From: Morella rubra
Lineage: Eukaryota > Streptophyta > Magnoliopsida > Fagales > Myricaceae
DNA length: 64,000 bases
NCBI GenBank assembly: GCA_003952965.2
Contig: CM025854.1
Span: 25,980,614 to 26,044,613, forward strand
Direction: 5' to 3'
The notes beneath the pieces are model-generated. The model saw only the letters and a program-made list of their open reading frames with translations. It was not told the DNA's origin and did no database searches. How positions within the stretch are numbered: position 1 is the stretch's first letter; every line of letters starts with the position of its first letter. Position numbers and translations under genes: made by a program. Below are positions 32,716 through 45,853 of this stretch, one piece after another.

Positions 32716-35700
32716 TCACTTGGACTTCACCGTTGAGGGAGGGAAGGACCCACTGTAACCAAAGGCATCCTCACTGTAAGGGAGGTGGGAACTGCCCTTA
32801 CTGACTTCATCAAAGTACTTGTGGAAGTGGGCACGGATTCAGCATTGGGGTTCATCCCTGCTAGCTGCATAATGTCCTCAATTTCTTTTACTACCTCGCC
32901 CATGGTTGGCCTATCGGCTCCTGCTTCTTCGACGCACCTCATTGCCAGATCCGCATACTTCTCCAAACCTTCGAGCGTTTTCCCCAGACCAATGGCTGGG
33001 TCAAGGATTTCCTGAAGATTGTATAGAACTTTTGTCTTATCCATCACATTCCTTACCTCTCTCACAATAAATTTCCCTCGCTCTATTGGCTTTCTTGCTG
33101 TGATTAGCTCCAACATCAGCACTCCAAAGCTATAGACGTCACTCTTCTCAGTTAACTGTTGGGTCATGTAATATTCAGGATCCATGTAGCCCTGAAACAA
33201 CAAAAAAGTATCAAGTCTGCCTCATTAAAAGTTACGGCAATGTTATGAGATCTGCAACAAATATAAGCCTCTTAAACCCCTTCGACAGAGATTTGAGTAG
33301 AAAACTGAATGTGTTTCACATTCTGTATACTGAAACCGGTCACCTCGAAGCTCAAGAGGATCCGCCACTCCCTCTGGCCTCTACTAAGTTGCAGGATCAT
33401 AAATAGCTACCCCAACCAATTCATGGCGGTTACGGGCTGTATAAAAATGGGATGTGTTGTGTGTGCGTGCGTGTGCAGGTCCCAGTGGACGATGCATAGA
33501 AGTCATATCAGGATGTTGCACTGACCAGTGTTCCTCTGACTTGAGTGGAGACATAACTCCTTTCGCTGTCAACCTTAAGCTTGGAGAGTCCAAAATCGGC
33601 AACTTTTGCGTTCAAACGTTCATCCAGTAGGATGTTGTTTGACTTGATGTCCCTATGTATGATAGGAGGATTTGCATCTTCATGCAGATAGACAAGGCCC
33701 CTGGCTGCACCAATTGCTACTTTAAGTCTCCTCATCCAATCCAACCTGATTCCTGACTTTCCTGCGGGGGAAATTTGTGCATGTTATCAAAAAAAACACC
33801 AATGATGGTGGTCTAAATTAACACTTGTGCGTGAAAGAAATTTGTTCTTACATCCGTTAGCTTCAAGAAAGATATCTCAAATTATCTTGTTAAGATAGTC
33901 ATCTACACTTGAAAACCTGACCATGAGAAGATTTGAAGGAAGAAAGTGCATGCTGCACATCGGGTTTTGGAGAGGCTGAAACCCCAACGTTCTTATTAAG
34001 TTAATCTTTCAGCTTACTGATATCAGAGTGGCCACTAGTTTCATGTTTCCTGGCCAGCAGCGGCCAGGGTAATGTAGAACACTCAAATTCACTTTTTGAA
34101 GGACACAATACTAGAGAAGCATCTAATAATATTCATATAGATAATGACTCGTTTCTTACATTTGGTCTGAGGCACACTACTGAAACCATAGAAACCTTAT
34201 ATGTTAGTGTTCCATTAGGATTTTCCTCACAGATTCATGTAGAGTGGAGAACGTGAAGAACTGGATGGAGGTGAGGTACCTGAAAGACTATCCATCAGAG
34301 TACCATTTGGAATATACTCGTATACCAGCATTTGTTCTCCTTGGTCAAAACAGAAACCCAAAAGGGTGACAAGATTCCTGTGATGCACCCTTGACAGAAG
34401 TTCAATCTCAGTTTTGAATTCAAGCCCAGAATCCTTTCGGGCTCCATCATTTAGTTTCATGATTTCCAGGGCAGCGATAGTCAACTGTATATTCACTTTT
34501 TGAGAAATTTTTTTAATTCTAGATAAAAAGTTCTTCGGAAAAGGTTCAACATTTTAATCTGTTTTCTTTTTAATGAACCGAACAGTCAGGATTCAAGCAA
34601 ATAAACCTGTACTCCAAAGATAGGCCCTTGGCCATATCAATAATAGTCAAGTATATCTCGAGAAAATTGAGAAATTAGTTTTAACTAGAAAAAGTTCTTC
34701 AAGGAAAAAAGTTCAAAATTTTAATCTGTTTTCTTTTTAATGAACCGAACAGTGGACAGCAATCCTGATCCTCTTCAATATAAAGAATGATTTGGTTTTC
34801 AAAAGTAATCAATAATGTCGACAAGAGACGATCAAATCAACCTTTCCATACCGCCAGATCCAATAGCATTCGCTTCTGAAAAACTGTTAGTGTATTTCTT
34901 AAGCTCTTCAAAAAAGAACTGTTTGGCTCCTTTCAACTGAGGAGCACCGCCACTTCCCAAGACCGGATCCCAGTTTGCTGTATTTGCGCCATGTTAAGCA
35001 ATTATAAGTCCGCAAAAATTCGATATATGATTTACTAGATAGGGCTACTTCTGCATTGGACCTATCTTACCGAAAGGATTGTTCTGTTCAGTAGCTCTTT
35101 CTGCTCTTTTCTTTTGGCGGAAAGCATAACTCCAGCAAGGACTAATTACCAATGATAAAGAAGTAATTCAAGCTTTTCTACCTCAAGATGGCGCTGCTTG
35201 TGCTAGGACAGAACCACCAACTGATGATCCAATGAGCCACATCCTAGAGGGATAGGATCTCAACGAAACAGTGAGAGTGCGATAATAAGTTACCTGCATA
35301 GGGGTACGGTTGAGAAATGATATAGAAGGGTCCAAAAGCTGCTGGAGGGTCGAAAGTCATGTTGACAAGCACAGATCCAAGCATAATAATTTCCGTTTGA
35401 TTGAAATGATCTTCACCAGATGGGAAAACTTCCAGGGTCAGCTCAAGGTAACCAGACGATTCCATCATCGGATTACTTGGAGAAATTGAATCCACAGGTA
35501 GTTCACTTGACTGAAACTTTTGGATGAGCAACTCCTCAAGAACTGAATAGTAACTTGAGTTTCCCAAGTCCAAGGAGGAAAGAGTCATGAAGAATATAGA
35601 GACCGTATATGGATACGCACATTTACAATGGGGGCTGGCAACCTGATTTGAACCGCATGAAACTTGCGAACAGTTATTTGGTGGTGTCGAATATGAGGAA

Positions 35701-38700
35701 TTAGATGGGGCAACAGTGCAGTAACTCCGCGCCACTGAATTCGTATTCTCACATATTGGGTTACCAACCAGTCTGTAAAATGTTGCAGGCAATTATAAGA
35801 AAGTAATCAAGCAGCTTATACGGGTTCAAACACTGTAACAAAGAGACAATGACCAAGAGAATTAAACGTTGTGGCTTACAGTAACGTGATGGATTGTCCA
35901 CCAGTTATTGATTGAAAGCTAGTGATGGAATTGTTCTGCAAATCGATATACTGCAATTCGTTGCTATATGCGGTACCAATATTGAGGGTTCCATTGAGCT
36001 GGTTGTTGCTTAGTACTCTGTACAACATGTCAAAAACAAGCACAATATAACCGTAGTTTTCATTTCATGAAGATATAGGTAGGCTTGTGTTCAAATAGAT
36101 TCTCCATCTTTGTTCTATATGGATTTTGCCTACTCTCAACAATGAAGATGTCGAATGGTAGGAGATAAAGTTGGTACTCACACTTTCTGTAAATCAGGAA
36201 TGCTGAACAGGTTAACCGGAATTGGTCCTTGAAGTCGCGTGTTGTTCCATCATTCTGACATAGAAAGCCAATCTGTTTATGGATAGTGAGGACTCGCAAA
36301 AGCACACAAGTATGGAGGAGAGAGGAGTGAAACATACAATGCTGTCAAAGACTGTAAGGAAGAAATCCAAGGAGGAAAATCAGAAACATCGAAACTATTA
36401 TTGCTCATATCCCTGCAGATTCAGTTTCATTCAAAGAATGAAATCGGTTAACAAAGATATTCGATAAAGTGATTAGGATCCACTGTAATTCACTATCCAA
36501 ATTGTATGGGACAATTTGGAGAGAGATAACATAATAGGTGGACCCTACACTATTTAATGTGTTCATGTAAAATTTTGGGCAGCATAAACTCTAGAATGAG
36601 ATTCACTTATTATATCTATCTCTCTTTGAATTGCATGGCAGAAATTGCAGAGGATCATGATCCAACTAAGATATATGCTTCGAGGTACATAAGGAATGAA
36701 CGTTTACAGTCTGACAATGCCTACTTACCGCTGCACCAGTGTGGAATTAAGTAAGTTAAAAGATTGCTACTTACAAGTAGCTGAGGAGGTTCATGCCAGT
36801 AAGGTTGAGCATAGGGCCAGTCAGGAGGTTGTTGGACAAGTACCTGGAGCAAATTACCAAAAGCCTTTCTCAGTACAGTGAAGAACTTCAAGTAAACATT
36901 TTAAAGCCTTTTTTTTCAACATCAATTTCACCATGAACAAAATTCCATTTTAAAGCTTTGATCATCATCTTGTGTGCTTACAGCTCAGAAACATTTGTAA
37001 GATTGAGGAGAGTTGTGGGCAAGGGACTGCTTAATGAATTTCTATCCAAACGTCTGCAGCCAAAAAACAAGATACTCAGTACAGACTCCTTGAGAGAAGT
37101 TTGGCAGCAAGCAATAATCTTCTCCACGAGCATGCGGAAAAGCAACTTACACAACCTCCAAAGACTTCACAAGTCCAAGGGTAGAAGGGATACTTCCGGT
37201 TTAACTTATTATTGTCCAAAAGCCTGCTAAGAAGAAAATAGTACCACATGTAAGAAGTTAATGTCTGGGAAATGTCCATATATTTGTTGCCTGTTGGGAG
37301 ATCGAAAACGCCCATTCCTTAGTTTTAATTGGAGATATTTTACTCGTATGCCACATTAGAGCCAAAGATGCTGCTGAGGAAAAGGTTCAGCCAATCATAC
37401 TATGTACGATGCTAGTAGGTAGAGTCAGACTCCAGAAATTCGAGTTATTCCACACTATAGCACTAGATCAGTGAGGGCATTCAAATATTGTAAACTACAC
37501 CCGCTCCCCAGTCAAAGCAGCAGACTAATCACAAATTCTTAACAACAGATAGTTTAAAGAAACATACACATGTATGAGAGACATATCTGAGTTGAAAAGT
37601 TCAGGTGGAATTGTGCCTGAAAGCTGGTTCATCCCAAGATGACTGTAGATCATAAAAGGTGCTTTGTGGTTATTAATTGCAGAATCTAAGTGGATACACA
37701 AAACAGAATTAATGGCGTGAAATCAAAGCGAGATGAGACTTACAAGTGCTTGGCTTGAAGCAACATATCAAGACCAGGTAAAGTCCCAACAGAGACTGGG
37801 ATAGATCCATCAAGCTGGTTCCCAGTAAAGTCCAAATATAAAAGATTGGATAGATTACCAATGGAATTTGGAATTTTTCCAGAGAATTTATTAGAATTCA
37901 GATCTCTGCAATTAAAAGCAATGAATAGTTCCAGAATTCAGTGCAGACATAAAAACTGCACTTACAAAGTTATAGAGTAAACATGAAATCCAAACCATCA
38001 ATATAGAAAAACAAAAGGATAGGAAGACAAATACTCACAGAAAGATAAGCTGCTGTAGAGATCCTATCGTCCCCGGTATGGGACCATATAAGCCGCAATC
38101 AGTCAGGCTTCTGAAGCACAAACAAAAAGTAAACGGGTGAATAAAAAGGAATTTCACTGTCAGTGTGCTGTTTGAATACATAAGCTCTAAATGGACCCAT
38201 GACAATAGAAGAAGCCAAGTGCAAATCAAGACATACAAAGTCTCTAACTCAGTAAGCGACCCGATATCTCCTGATAGCTGACCCATCAAATTCGTTCCTG
38301 TTAACATTCTGAGATTGTAAACAGTCATGTTAATAACAATAAGACGGAATGTGCAACCTCCTGAGGATCAAAAGGTCAAACCAGAACAAAGAACTTACAT
38401 GGAGTTCACACGCGAATTATTGCAGCCAATTCCGACCCAAAGGCTACCACAAGGATCAGAGCCCACCCAATTGTGGGGCGGGTTCTGCCAGCTTTTCTCG
38501 AGAGACATTAGAAAAGCAGCTGCGTGGAAAATTGACGTGTATTATGAAAATTCAAGCATAAAATCAATCATCAACGAAAAATGAAGGAAGGATTCACATA
38601 AGACACCTAGAAAAAAGGAGAGCACTAAAACAGCAAAAGAAAACACATTATAAGAACTGACCCTTGTGTCATCTTCGACCAAATCTTTTCTACCAATGGT

Positions 38701-39470
38701 ATAGAATTAAGACTCTGATATCGTCCTAAAGGAATTACTTCAGGTGAAATAATCCTAAGCGGACTAGATAACCCTGATTTCAAATCCTAGGTTCTAAATG
38801 CAGCCTAAGGAATGTGCCCTGTTGCAGGAGGTAGGCAGATGTATAAGAAAGAACCAATATGCAGTCGCTAGCAGGTATGTAAAAGCCAATGATATATGAA
38901 TTCGATCTGAAGATCATTTGAATAGCTTTGGGTCTTAGGTATCCCTTCAAAACTCATTTATAAAACAAAAACAGCAACCATCTCTGCTTCTGCACTTGTA
39001 GAAGAGAAACGGAAGGAAGATTAAGTTCATAAAAAATGGACAAATATGAACTTCAACTTCAGTAGGTCAAATTGTTGTTTACTTTTCTGCTACTTGAATT
39101 AGTTCTTCGGTCCTCCCAAACATTGAATGCAACTCAAAAGATTACTTCTTGTCAAATGCATCTTTTCTCTGCAATCAGATGAAAGAAGCAGAAGCCGAAG
39201 AAAGGAACTCATCATAGATATGAGGCCTATCATCTTTAAGGCTTTTAAAAAAACAAGTTCTTATTCATGAACAACTGTTAAGAACTTGTGAATTTTGTTG
39301 TTTTTTGTACAGCCTATCATTAAAGTCGTCAACAGAAACTTGAATAGCCAGACAAAAGGAAGGACATAGAAAATTGAACCGGACTTACTGTCACGACCGT
39401 CAGTTTCTGCTGCTATTACCACAATTTGGATGAATGCAAGGAGCAGTAACACATGTCTCATTTGACCCAT
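32716..39470 (-). pseudogene. RLK1: HPCA1-like LRR-VIII receptor kinase, decayed copy
   Basis: Exons match RLK2 (45854-52463) one for one: signal peptide 39389-39470 ([15 protein letters not shown]), LRR exons, a Cys-rich juxtamembrane exon 35294-35772, a GxG exon 34842-34977, the catalytic-loop exon 33526-33761 ([11 protein letters not shown]) and a last exon ending at 33191. Lesions relative to RLK2: one extra base in LRR exons at about 37200 and 36243; the transmembrane exon loses a base (about 35128) and has foreign sequence at 35148-35205; one base is missing in the glycine loop (about 34848); the exon part coding the VAIK-type lysine (beyond 34440) is replaced; one A is missing at about 32812, scrambling the last 30 or so residues. 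The gene cannot make the normal kinase. Confidence 0.85.
34500..34755. repeat. Short intron duplication in RLK1 beside the damaged kinase exon
   Basis: About 85 bp at 34500-34585 (ending TTTTTAATGAACCGAACAGT) repeats 34668-34755 with a few changes. RLK2 has only one copy (about 47695-47783). The extra copy adjoins the place where the ATP-binding exon was lost. Confidence 0.75.
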
Positions 39471-40047
39471 ACTCGACGAACAGAAAGCTTCAAACATCAA
39501 AAATCTGGAAATCACGGATGTTGCCTCAGAAACTCCTTGCGGAAGTTTTAAATGGGATCCATAGTAATGTCGTCCGAGTAATGACGAATGCAAATGTTCA
39601 AAGTCAACAATATCTGAACACACAATAATTCCTATTCACAGTTATACCGCCTCTGATGAATTTCATGAAGAACAAACTATACGATTAAAGAGCACAGTAT
39701 TTGTTTCTTTTTTTATAAGCGACACAGTATTTGTTCACAAACATTAAAATACATCACAGGCGGCCACGACCATATCCTACTTAACTTTTTAGTTTCAAAA
39801 GCAGAGGGTCGAAAGAACGACCGGGCGCAAGTGTTCGCTGGATACCGAGTCAATCATCAGATTGTCCGAAGATTTCTATTAAAAAAAAGGGTTAATTATA
39901 ATTTTTCCTTTCAAACTACTACCGATTTTTAAATATCTTATAAACTTTAACTCATTACAACTCGCTTTCACAATCTATACTTCTCGTTGTGATTTCATCC
40001 TCCAATCTATTGAAATTGTTATATCGAACTGTTTCTATCCAACTTAA
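39471..40047. other. RLK1 upstream region
   Basis: It is homologous to the region upstream of RLK2 up to the Copia insertion and then to DNA beyond the Copia 3' LTR (57549 onward). No gene was seen. Confidence 0.6.
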
Positions 40048-41620
40048 AGGCTTAAATGTATTACATGCCCCTGTAGTATTACTTTGTTGCAAATATACCC
40101 CTACGGTGAAAAAAGTTTAATTTATACTCTTGGAGTGCAAGTTCAATCAAATATATACCCTTCCATCCTCTCTCCATAATTAAAGTGTATGTGATGACGT
40201 GACTCACAAATCACAAATAGACATGTGGACCAATATTTATTAGACACGTGTCTTTTGCCTGCTGTACTGTCATGTCATATTAAAAAAAAATTGAAACACG
40301 TCAGGTTAAGGAACTAAAAACAAAACAAAAATAAAAAAACAAAAAGTCAAACGGTTTGAAACACGTCATTGTAATGAAATAAATTAAAAAAAAAAAAAAA
40401 AATCAAAACGTAAACTTAGAAACGGTAACGTTCAGTTACCCAAAGTCTCCCATTTTCCCTCGTAGTACTCCCTCTTCGAAAATTTTCCCCAAATCTCTCC
40501 CATTCAATACCAAGAACCCGAAATTTCCTAATGAACGAAATCAACGTCAACGCCAAGCGCAGCCCAATGCACTCAACTTTCTAGTCTTCCTCCCACCGAT
40601 CTAGTGTTTCTCAATGCGGGATCATATTCTTTAGCTCGACCCGAGCGAATAATAGTTGATTCAAAGGAGATCGAATTCGAATACGAAGAAGGATCTGGTT
40701 TTGTCACTGTTTCTTTGAAGGTTCTTGAGGAAGAACTTTTCGTCTGGAGTATAACATTTGAGCTCTGAAATTGGAAGTTATGCACTGCAGGAATATTAGG
40801 GTGATTCAAGTTTAGTGCTTTGAGATAGTGCGTATCCCAGAAAAGGGATTAACTATGTTTTTAGGAAGAAATGAGACCTTATTGTTGTTGATTTATCTTC
40901 TAGGTGTAACGTATTTCCTGAATAAATGAAAATTTGATTCTTGGAATGTTGGTTGTCGACAAAATGTTTTGTGTTGCTAGATAATTCTTTGAATGTTGGT
41001 TGTCTAAAAATAATGTGTTGCTAGATAGTGCTGATCCGAACAGGATCTGGTATGAATGAAAAAGATCATATGGAATTGAAAATCCCCTAATCTTGAGAAG
41101 CTTCTTCGAATCAACAAGTACGGCTACCGAAGTCTACCAGTGGATTTAGGGCTACGGGTGAATTTGGGAAAAATTTTCAAAAAGGAAGAATGGGTAAGAA
41201 CGGGAAAATGGGAGACTTTCGAGAATGTTTACCGTTTCTAAGTTTTACGTTTTGACCTTTTTTATTTTGTTTTTTACTTTTTATTTCATTAAACTGACGT
41301 GTTTCAAACCATTTGATTTTATGTTTTTTTATTTTTGTTTTTTGTTTTTATTTCCTTAACCTGACGTGTTTCAAATTTTTTATTTTTTAATATGATGTGG
41401 TAGTATAGCAGGTAAAAGATATGTGTTTAAAAATATTGATCCACGTGTTTACCTATGAGCCATATCATTACACACCGGTAAATTATAAGACGGAGAGAGG
41501 ACGAAAGGATATATATTTGATTGAAGTTGCACTCTAGGCATATAAATCAAACTTTTTTTAACCACAGGAGCATATTTGTAATAAAGTAATATCACAGGGG
41601 TATGTAGTATATTTAAACCT
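40048..41620. mobile_element. Long-TIR (Mutator-like) DNA element, about 1.57 kb
   Basis: The left end AGGCTTAAATGTATTACATG is mirrored by CATACCCCTG...AAACCT at the right end. The inverted repeats extend about 440-480 bp on each side, through CCCATTTTCCC near 40450 and GGGAAAATGGG near 41200. ACTTAA occurs at both borders and may be part of a target duplication. The inner 600 bp or so (40530-41160) has no recognised transposase. Long TIRs of this kind are typical of non-autonomous Mutator-like elements. Module 2 lacks this element, so it inserted after the duplication or was lost there. Confidence 0.7.
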
Positions 41621-42876
41621 CACTTAAACATGTGATATTCTCCTTACTTGAAAAGATAATTTTATCCTCGTTTGAGTCATCCCTAATCTTATATAGTATT
41701 TCTAGCAATTCGTAGAGTCAAAAAATAATATGTAGTTAACTGATTTTTTTTTAAAAAAAATTAAACTGATTTAATTTTTTTTTAAATAAAAAAAAATTTA
41801 TATATCATTTATACGAGATAAAAATCGTTCATATAACAAAACTTCAATAAATTGGAGGATAACATCGTAACGAGTATTATATTTTGATGAGCTAAAATTT
41901 GTGAAGTTATTTAAAAAGTCGGTGATAGTCGCTGAATTGCATCAGATGAAACGTGCACCAGTTGTCTTGACAGAGTTCTTTAATGTTATTATATTGTAAG
42001 AAAAATTGACTAAATTTGATAAAGCCTTTTGCATTAATGATGGCTCTTTTTGAATCCGTCTACCTTCTCCTACCCCCTTCCATAGAAACGTTCAAAAAGG
42101 AGGCAGTCGCAGTTTATCTGTCAGTTCCATGAAGAAATCAAGATATTAACAACTTGTCATGTATAAGATAAAGCCTTGAACAGCCATGCTCAGCCCAGCC
42201 TTACCTTAAAATAACCTACTAAATTGCCACTTGGAGCCAAACGAAAGAAAGAATCTAGGGAAAGAAAAGGTAAGGACACGAAAAAGACAGACACAACGTT
42301 CTCAGATACTTCATAGGAATATGCTACTATGATTACAGGTGGTCGATGTTGTAGAACCCGGCTTTGTCATCCGCAACTGAGGCCTTACAACAGTTAGCCT
42401 GAATTCCTCGTCATCTCCATGCACGGAGCTTGAGAGAGAAAAAAAAAACAAAATAAGAGTTAAATTCATGTCTCAACCAAACCAATAATAGGAACATGTA
42501 CACCTGTCAACTATTTCCGCTTTTTCTTAAAATTCACTTTATTACAATGAAATCTTGTCAATATTCCCCGTACTCAAACAACAATATCTCTCCCGTCTCT
42601 GTTTCTCTTTCTTCGTAGTGTTGGAAAGAGAGAATTTACAAATTACAATGGCTATTTTGTACTCCTCACATCATTATTACGGGCAGCATATAACAGAAAA
42701 AAAAAAAAAAAAAAAAATCCTAGGACAGAGTAGTTAATGAGGAAAAATGATGATCAGGTCGCCAAGAAGTTTCTTTGCATCTTAAACCCACCATGCATCC
42801 CTGCACCCAACTTCAAATCTGATGCCTATAGAGATTTTCCAAACTTTTAACACTTTGCCTTCACCCATCAACAATA
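41621..42876. other. PRK1 downstream flank
   Basis: No gene was recognised. Bases from about 41930 recur at 58140-58870 and 62800-63740, showing three copies of the PRK 3' flank in the window. A conserved short ORF (DDEEFRL...VVRPQLRMTK, minus strand) lies in the 58.6 and 63.2 kb copies; its status is unknown. A poly-A run lies at 42697-42717. Confidence 0.5.
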
Positions 42877-44680
42877 TCAACCGAGAAAGGAGAAGTCTTC
42901 CTCAGTCATTGGCCTAGAGGAGTACAAATCCCCTTCACTTGCATAGGTAGAATAGTAGTCATCATCATTGTCCCTCTCCTTCAATTCTTCTATCTTCTCC
43001 AGAGCCTCCCTCAACTGCCACCTCGTCTCCACATTCCATTCACAGCAACACATTCCAATCTTCAACAGCTTTAGCATTTCTTCCTCACTGTTATTGGTTC
43101 CCTTCATGTCAACATCAAACACCTTGCCCGTCCACTCTTCCCTCACGACTGAGTTCACCCACGTAGCCAAATCCGCGTTCGCTTCCTTACCACGTTTTAG
43201 GTAGTTTGCAGGGAATTTTCCCGTCAACAGTTCCAGAATGAGTATCCCAAGGCACCACACGTCGGTCATTTTAGTAGTAAGGTCAAGTTGTGTGAACTCT
43301 GGGGACTTGTATGCCGCCATGTATTGTTGTGCATGCTCTTTGGTGATCACTGGGACAAGAGCAAAGTCTGATAAGAGAGGCCTGAAGGTGTAGTCTACAA
43401 GCACATTGGAGGATTTTAGGTGACCGCGCGGTGAAAGAAGTTAGGGTCCTAATGTTAAGGTCTTAAAAGGACCTAATAGAGGGTTGAGATATTGCCGACA
43501 CATTAATAAATAGAATGGAGAGCTGAGATTAAACGAGCCTTAATTAAAGGCTGAGATGTTTTGACAATCACGTTTAATTTTTAAGGCTACTTTAATCCCA
43601 ACCCTCCATCCTATTCATTAATGTGTTGGCAATATCTCAGTCCTCCGTTAAGTCCTCTTAGGACCTTAACATTAGGACCCCTCCCGTGCGGCAGGGCTAG
43701 GCTGGGGAACTCTTTGTGGAGGTAAGCTAAGCCTCTGGCTACACCTTTGATGATCTTCAGGCGAGTTGGCCAGTCAAGCCCTGGCTCCCCGGGAGCACGT
43801 CTTGCTGGAAAAATTAAAAGCCAAAACAAGGTTTTAGTTTTGCCTAGATGTAAGCCATGATGAAGCCATACAGGAGGGTTCTTGAATCAGAATAATTGGT
43901 TTAGAGGGTTTCTAAACTGAACATTTCAAGCCCAATCGAAAGTGATGGGTCCAAGAAAGGTCTTCAAATTATTTTCACACTGACTTGATGAAGTTGCCAA
44001 TAAACTGTGATAACATTATACTACAGAAATGCATAAATCTAGGGCTTGAACCCACTCTACCAAACAAGAAAATGAGAAGGGAGAGGAGAGAATACCATGG
44101 AGGTGACTAGCAAGGCTGCCGTTTTGGACAAAGTCGGAAATCAAAAGCTTTTCTTCTTTGGCATGGTAGAAGGCCACAAGTGAAAGCACATTAGGATGTG
44201 ACAGCCTTCCTAGCCTTCTCATGTGGTCATGAAACTCTTCCTTCCCCACCCTGTTCATTTTCCTAAACCTCTTTACCGCCACCGTACGCCCACCAAGAAG
44301 AGTGGCCTTGTAAGAAGACCCAAAACTCCCACTCCCCAAGACTTCAGCCGAGGCTCTAAGTAGGTCTGGTAAATCGAAGCTCTCTCCATCGCTTCTCACG
44401 AAGTGTAACTTTCCTTGTTCACCCTTTCTGCCCTCACCAGGGCGCGGGGATGATTGAAACTTTCTCCGGCCCATATCACAGGCATCAAGGTTCTTCTGGG
44501 TTTCTGTCTCGTGGGCCAGTTGATATTGGGATTGTTGGGCTCGGCGGCCACGTATGAACAAAAATGCACCTATGGAGGCTAATGCAGCCACGGCACTAAC
44601 TAAAAATACAATTATTAATGTGAACCGTTTACTCGAGGTCTTGCATGGGCCCATAGGCACTCCGCAGAGGTCTCTATGCC
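42877..44680 (-). pseudogene. PRK1: pollen-receptor-kinase-like gene, truncated and MITE-interrupted
   Basis: Two minus-strand exons are visible. 44096-44680 encodes a juxta-LRR end (DLCGVPMGPC), a transmembrane segment (TLIIVFLVSAVAALASIGAF) and the kinase N-lobe (LGSGSFGSSYKA, VAVKRF). 42877-43804 encodes the C-lobe and the tail EEDFSFLG. The kinase is of the LRR-III/PRK type with non-canonical motifs: HLKSSN replaces HRDxKxxN and DFA replaces DFG, so it may be catalytically weak even when intact. A 252-bp insertion (43432-43683) splits the C-lobe exon just before HLKSSN, bringing frame changes and stops. Upstream to 45853 I find no LRR/signal-peptide exon, so the 5' end is missing too. Confidence 0.8.
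43432..43683. mobile_element. MITE inserted in the PRK1 kinase exon
   Basis: Long imperfect TIRs of about 65 bp start GGGTCCTAATGTTAAGGTC (43444) and end GACCTTAACATTAGGACCC-like (to 43680). The element is bordered by CCGCGCGG (43424-43431) and CCGTGCGG (43684-43691), an imperfect 8-bp direct duplication, as in hAT-type insertions. It is non-coding. Removing it and one border repeat would rejoin the PHG/HLKSSN reading frame. Confidence 0.85.
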
Positions 44681-45853
44681 CTGCAAAAAAAAAAAAACAA
44701 ATAAACAAACCAATGGCTGACGGACCAAATAAAAAATTCAAAAATTAAAAGAAAGAAATTGGTATTCCTTTAATCATAGGTACAACGTGCCTGCCATTTA
44801 CAAATATTCTGTGTAAGGATCAAAGAATCGTATCCAAGTTCGTTAAATTTAATATCATTAAATAGATTGGATAAATCCGTGACTTTGATTAGTATATTTT
44901 TCTATGTTTTTCTCAAAAGTGTTAAAAGTCACTATCAAATCCTAAGAATACTATTTTGTTAAGAATTTTATTGGCACTTATCCATTAAACCCCTTCCTAC
45001 CCATTACTGCTGTCTTAAAGGTTTTCTTGCTGGAAATTATTTTTAAATTTCCTGAGGAAAAAAAATGTTATATTACCCAGTGGAGAAATTGTTAAACCTT
45101 GATTTAGTGCATCTAGTTGTGCGTTTTGAGCTCTAAGAGCTTAAAAAATACAAATACAAGGACACCCGAATAATTAATTCGAGAAAAGAAATACATATAG
45201 AAGAGCTGTGATTCTGTGAATGCAAGTGTCTAAATACTTCCCCAGGCTAATGTGGGAAGCTCTTTCGACACCAACAACTTCAAGATGGTCATTAAGAAAA
45301 AAGTTAAAGAAGAAAATTGACTAGAATCTCTCGTAATCCATACACAGCTGTATAGAGCATTACCGAATCACGGCGGAAGCAAAAATTAAGAGACAGCAAG
45401 GAACTCCGAGAAGTGGCCAAGTTCTAGTATATGGCTAGGCCGGGAGAGGCTATTTTATGGAAAAGAACGGCCAACGGTGAAGAGTGGGTGAGTAAGATCG
45501 ACAGGCTCAAGTGGATTTGTTGTCAAATTGGCTTGTTATTTGAAAGAAATGTGTATAATTACAGATGTAGAGAAAAAAAATCAAGTGATCAATTAACTTA
45601 CCCACAAATTTCAACAACTTTTGGTACTAACTTAAATACCTTTTCATTAAAAAAAGCTACATAAAATATTCAGTTTCGTTACAAAGATGACTAGTTTTCT
45701 GATACTAGTCTTCAAGCTCTTCGTCAAACTAATATAAGCATCACAAGTTTCAGCGCACATGCACTGTATGCTATGTCCCCGGCAAGTAGCATATGTACAT
45801 AGAAACAACTTTCTGCGACCTAAAGTTGAGCATTCGAAACGGCGAGATGAAAC
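44681..45853. other. Region between PRK1 and RLK2
   Basis: No LRR exon for PRK1 was found on the minus strand. From about 45716 the sequence is the 3' UTR/flank of RLK2, matching 32580 onward next to RLK1. The short plus-strand ORF at 45431-45664 has no recognised domain. Confidence 0.5.

Noticed and set aside
32716..39470. RLK1 as a functional receptor kinase
   Set aside because: Several frame breaks and replaced segments relative to RLK2 affect essential parts, so it was called a pseudogene.
40573..40809. ORF inside the long-TIR element as a transposase remnant
   Set aside because: No transposase or zinc-finger motif is visible; its composition is ordinary Ser-rich noise.
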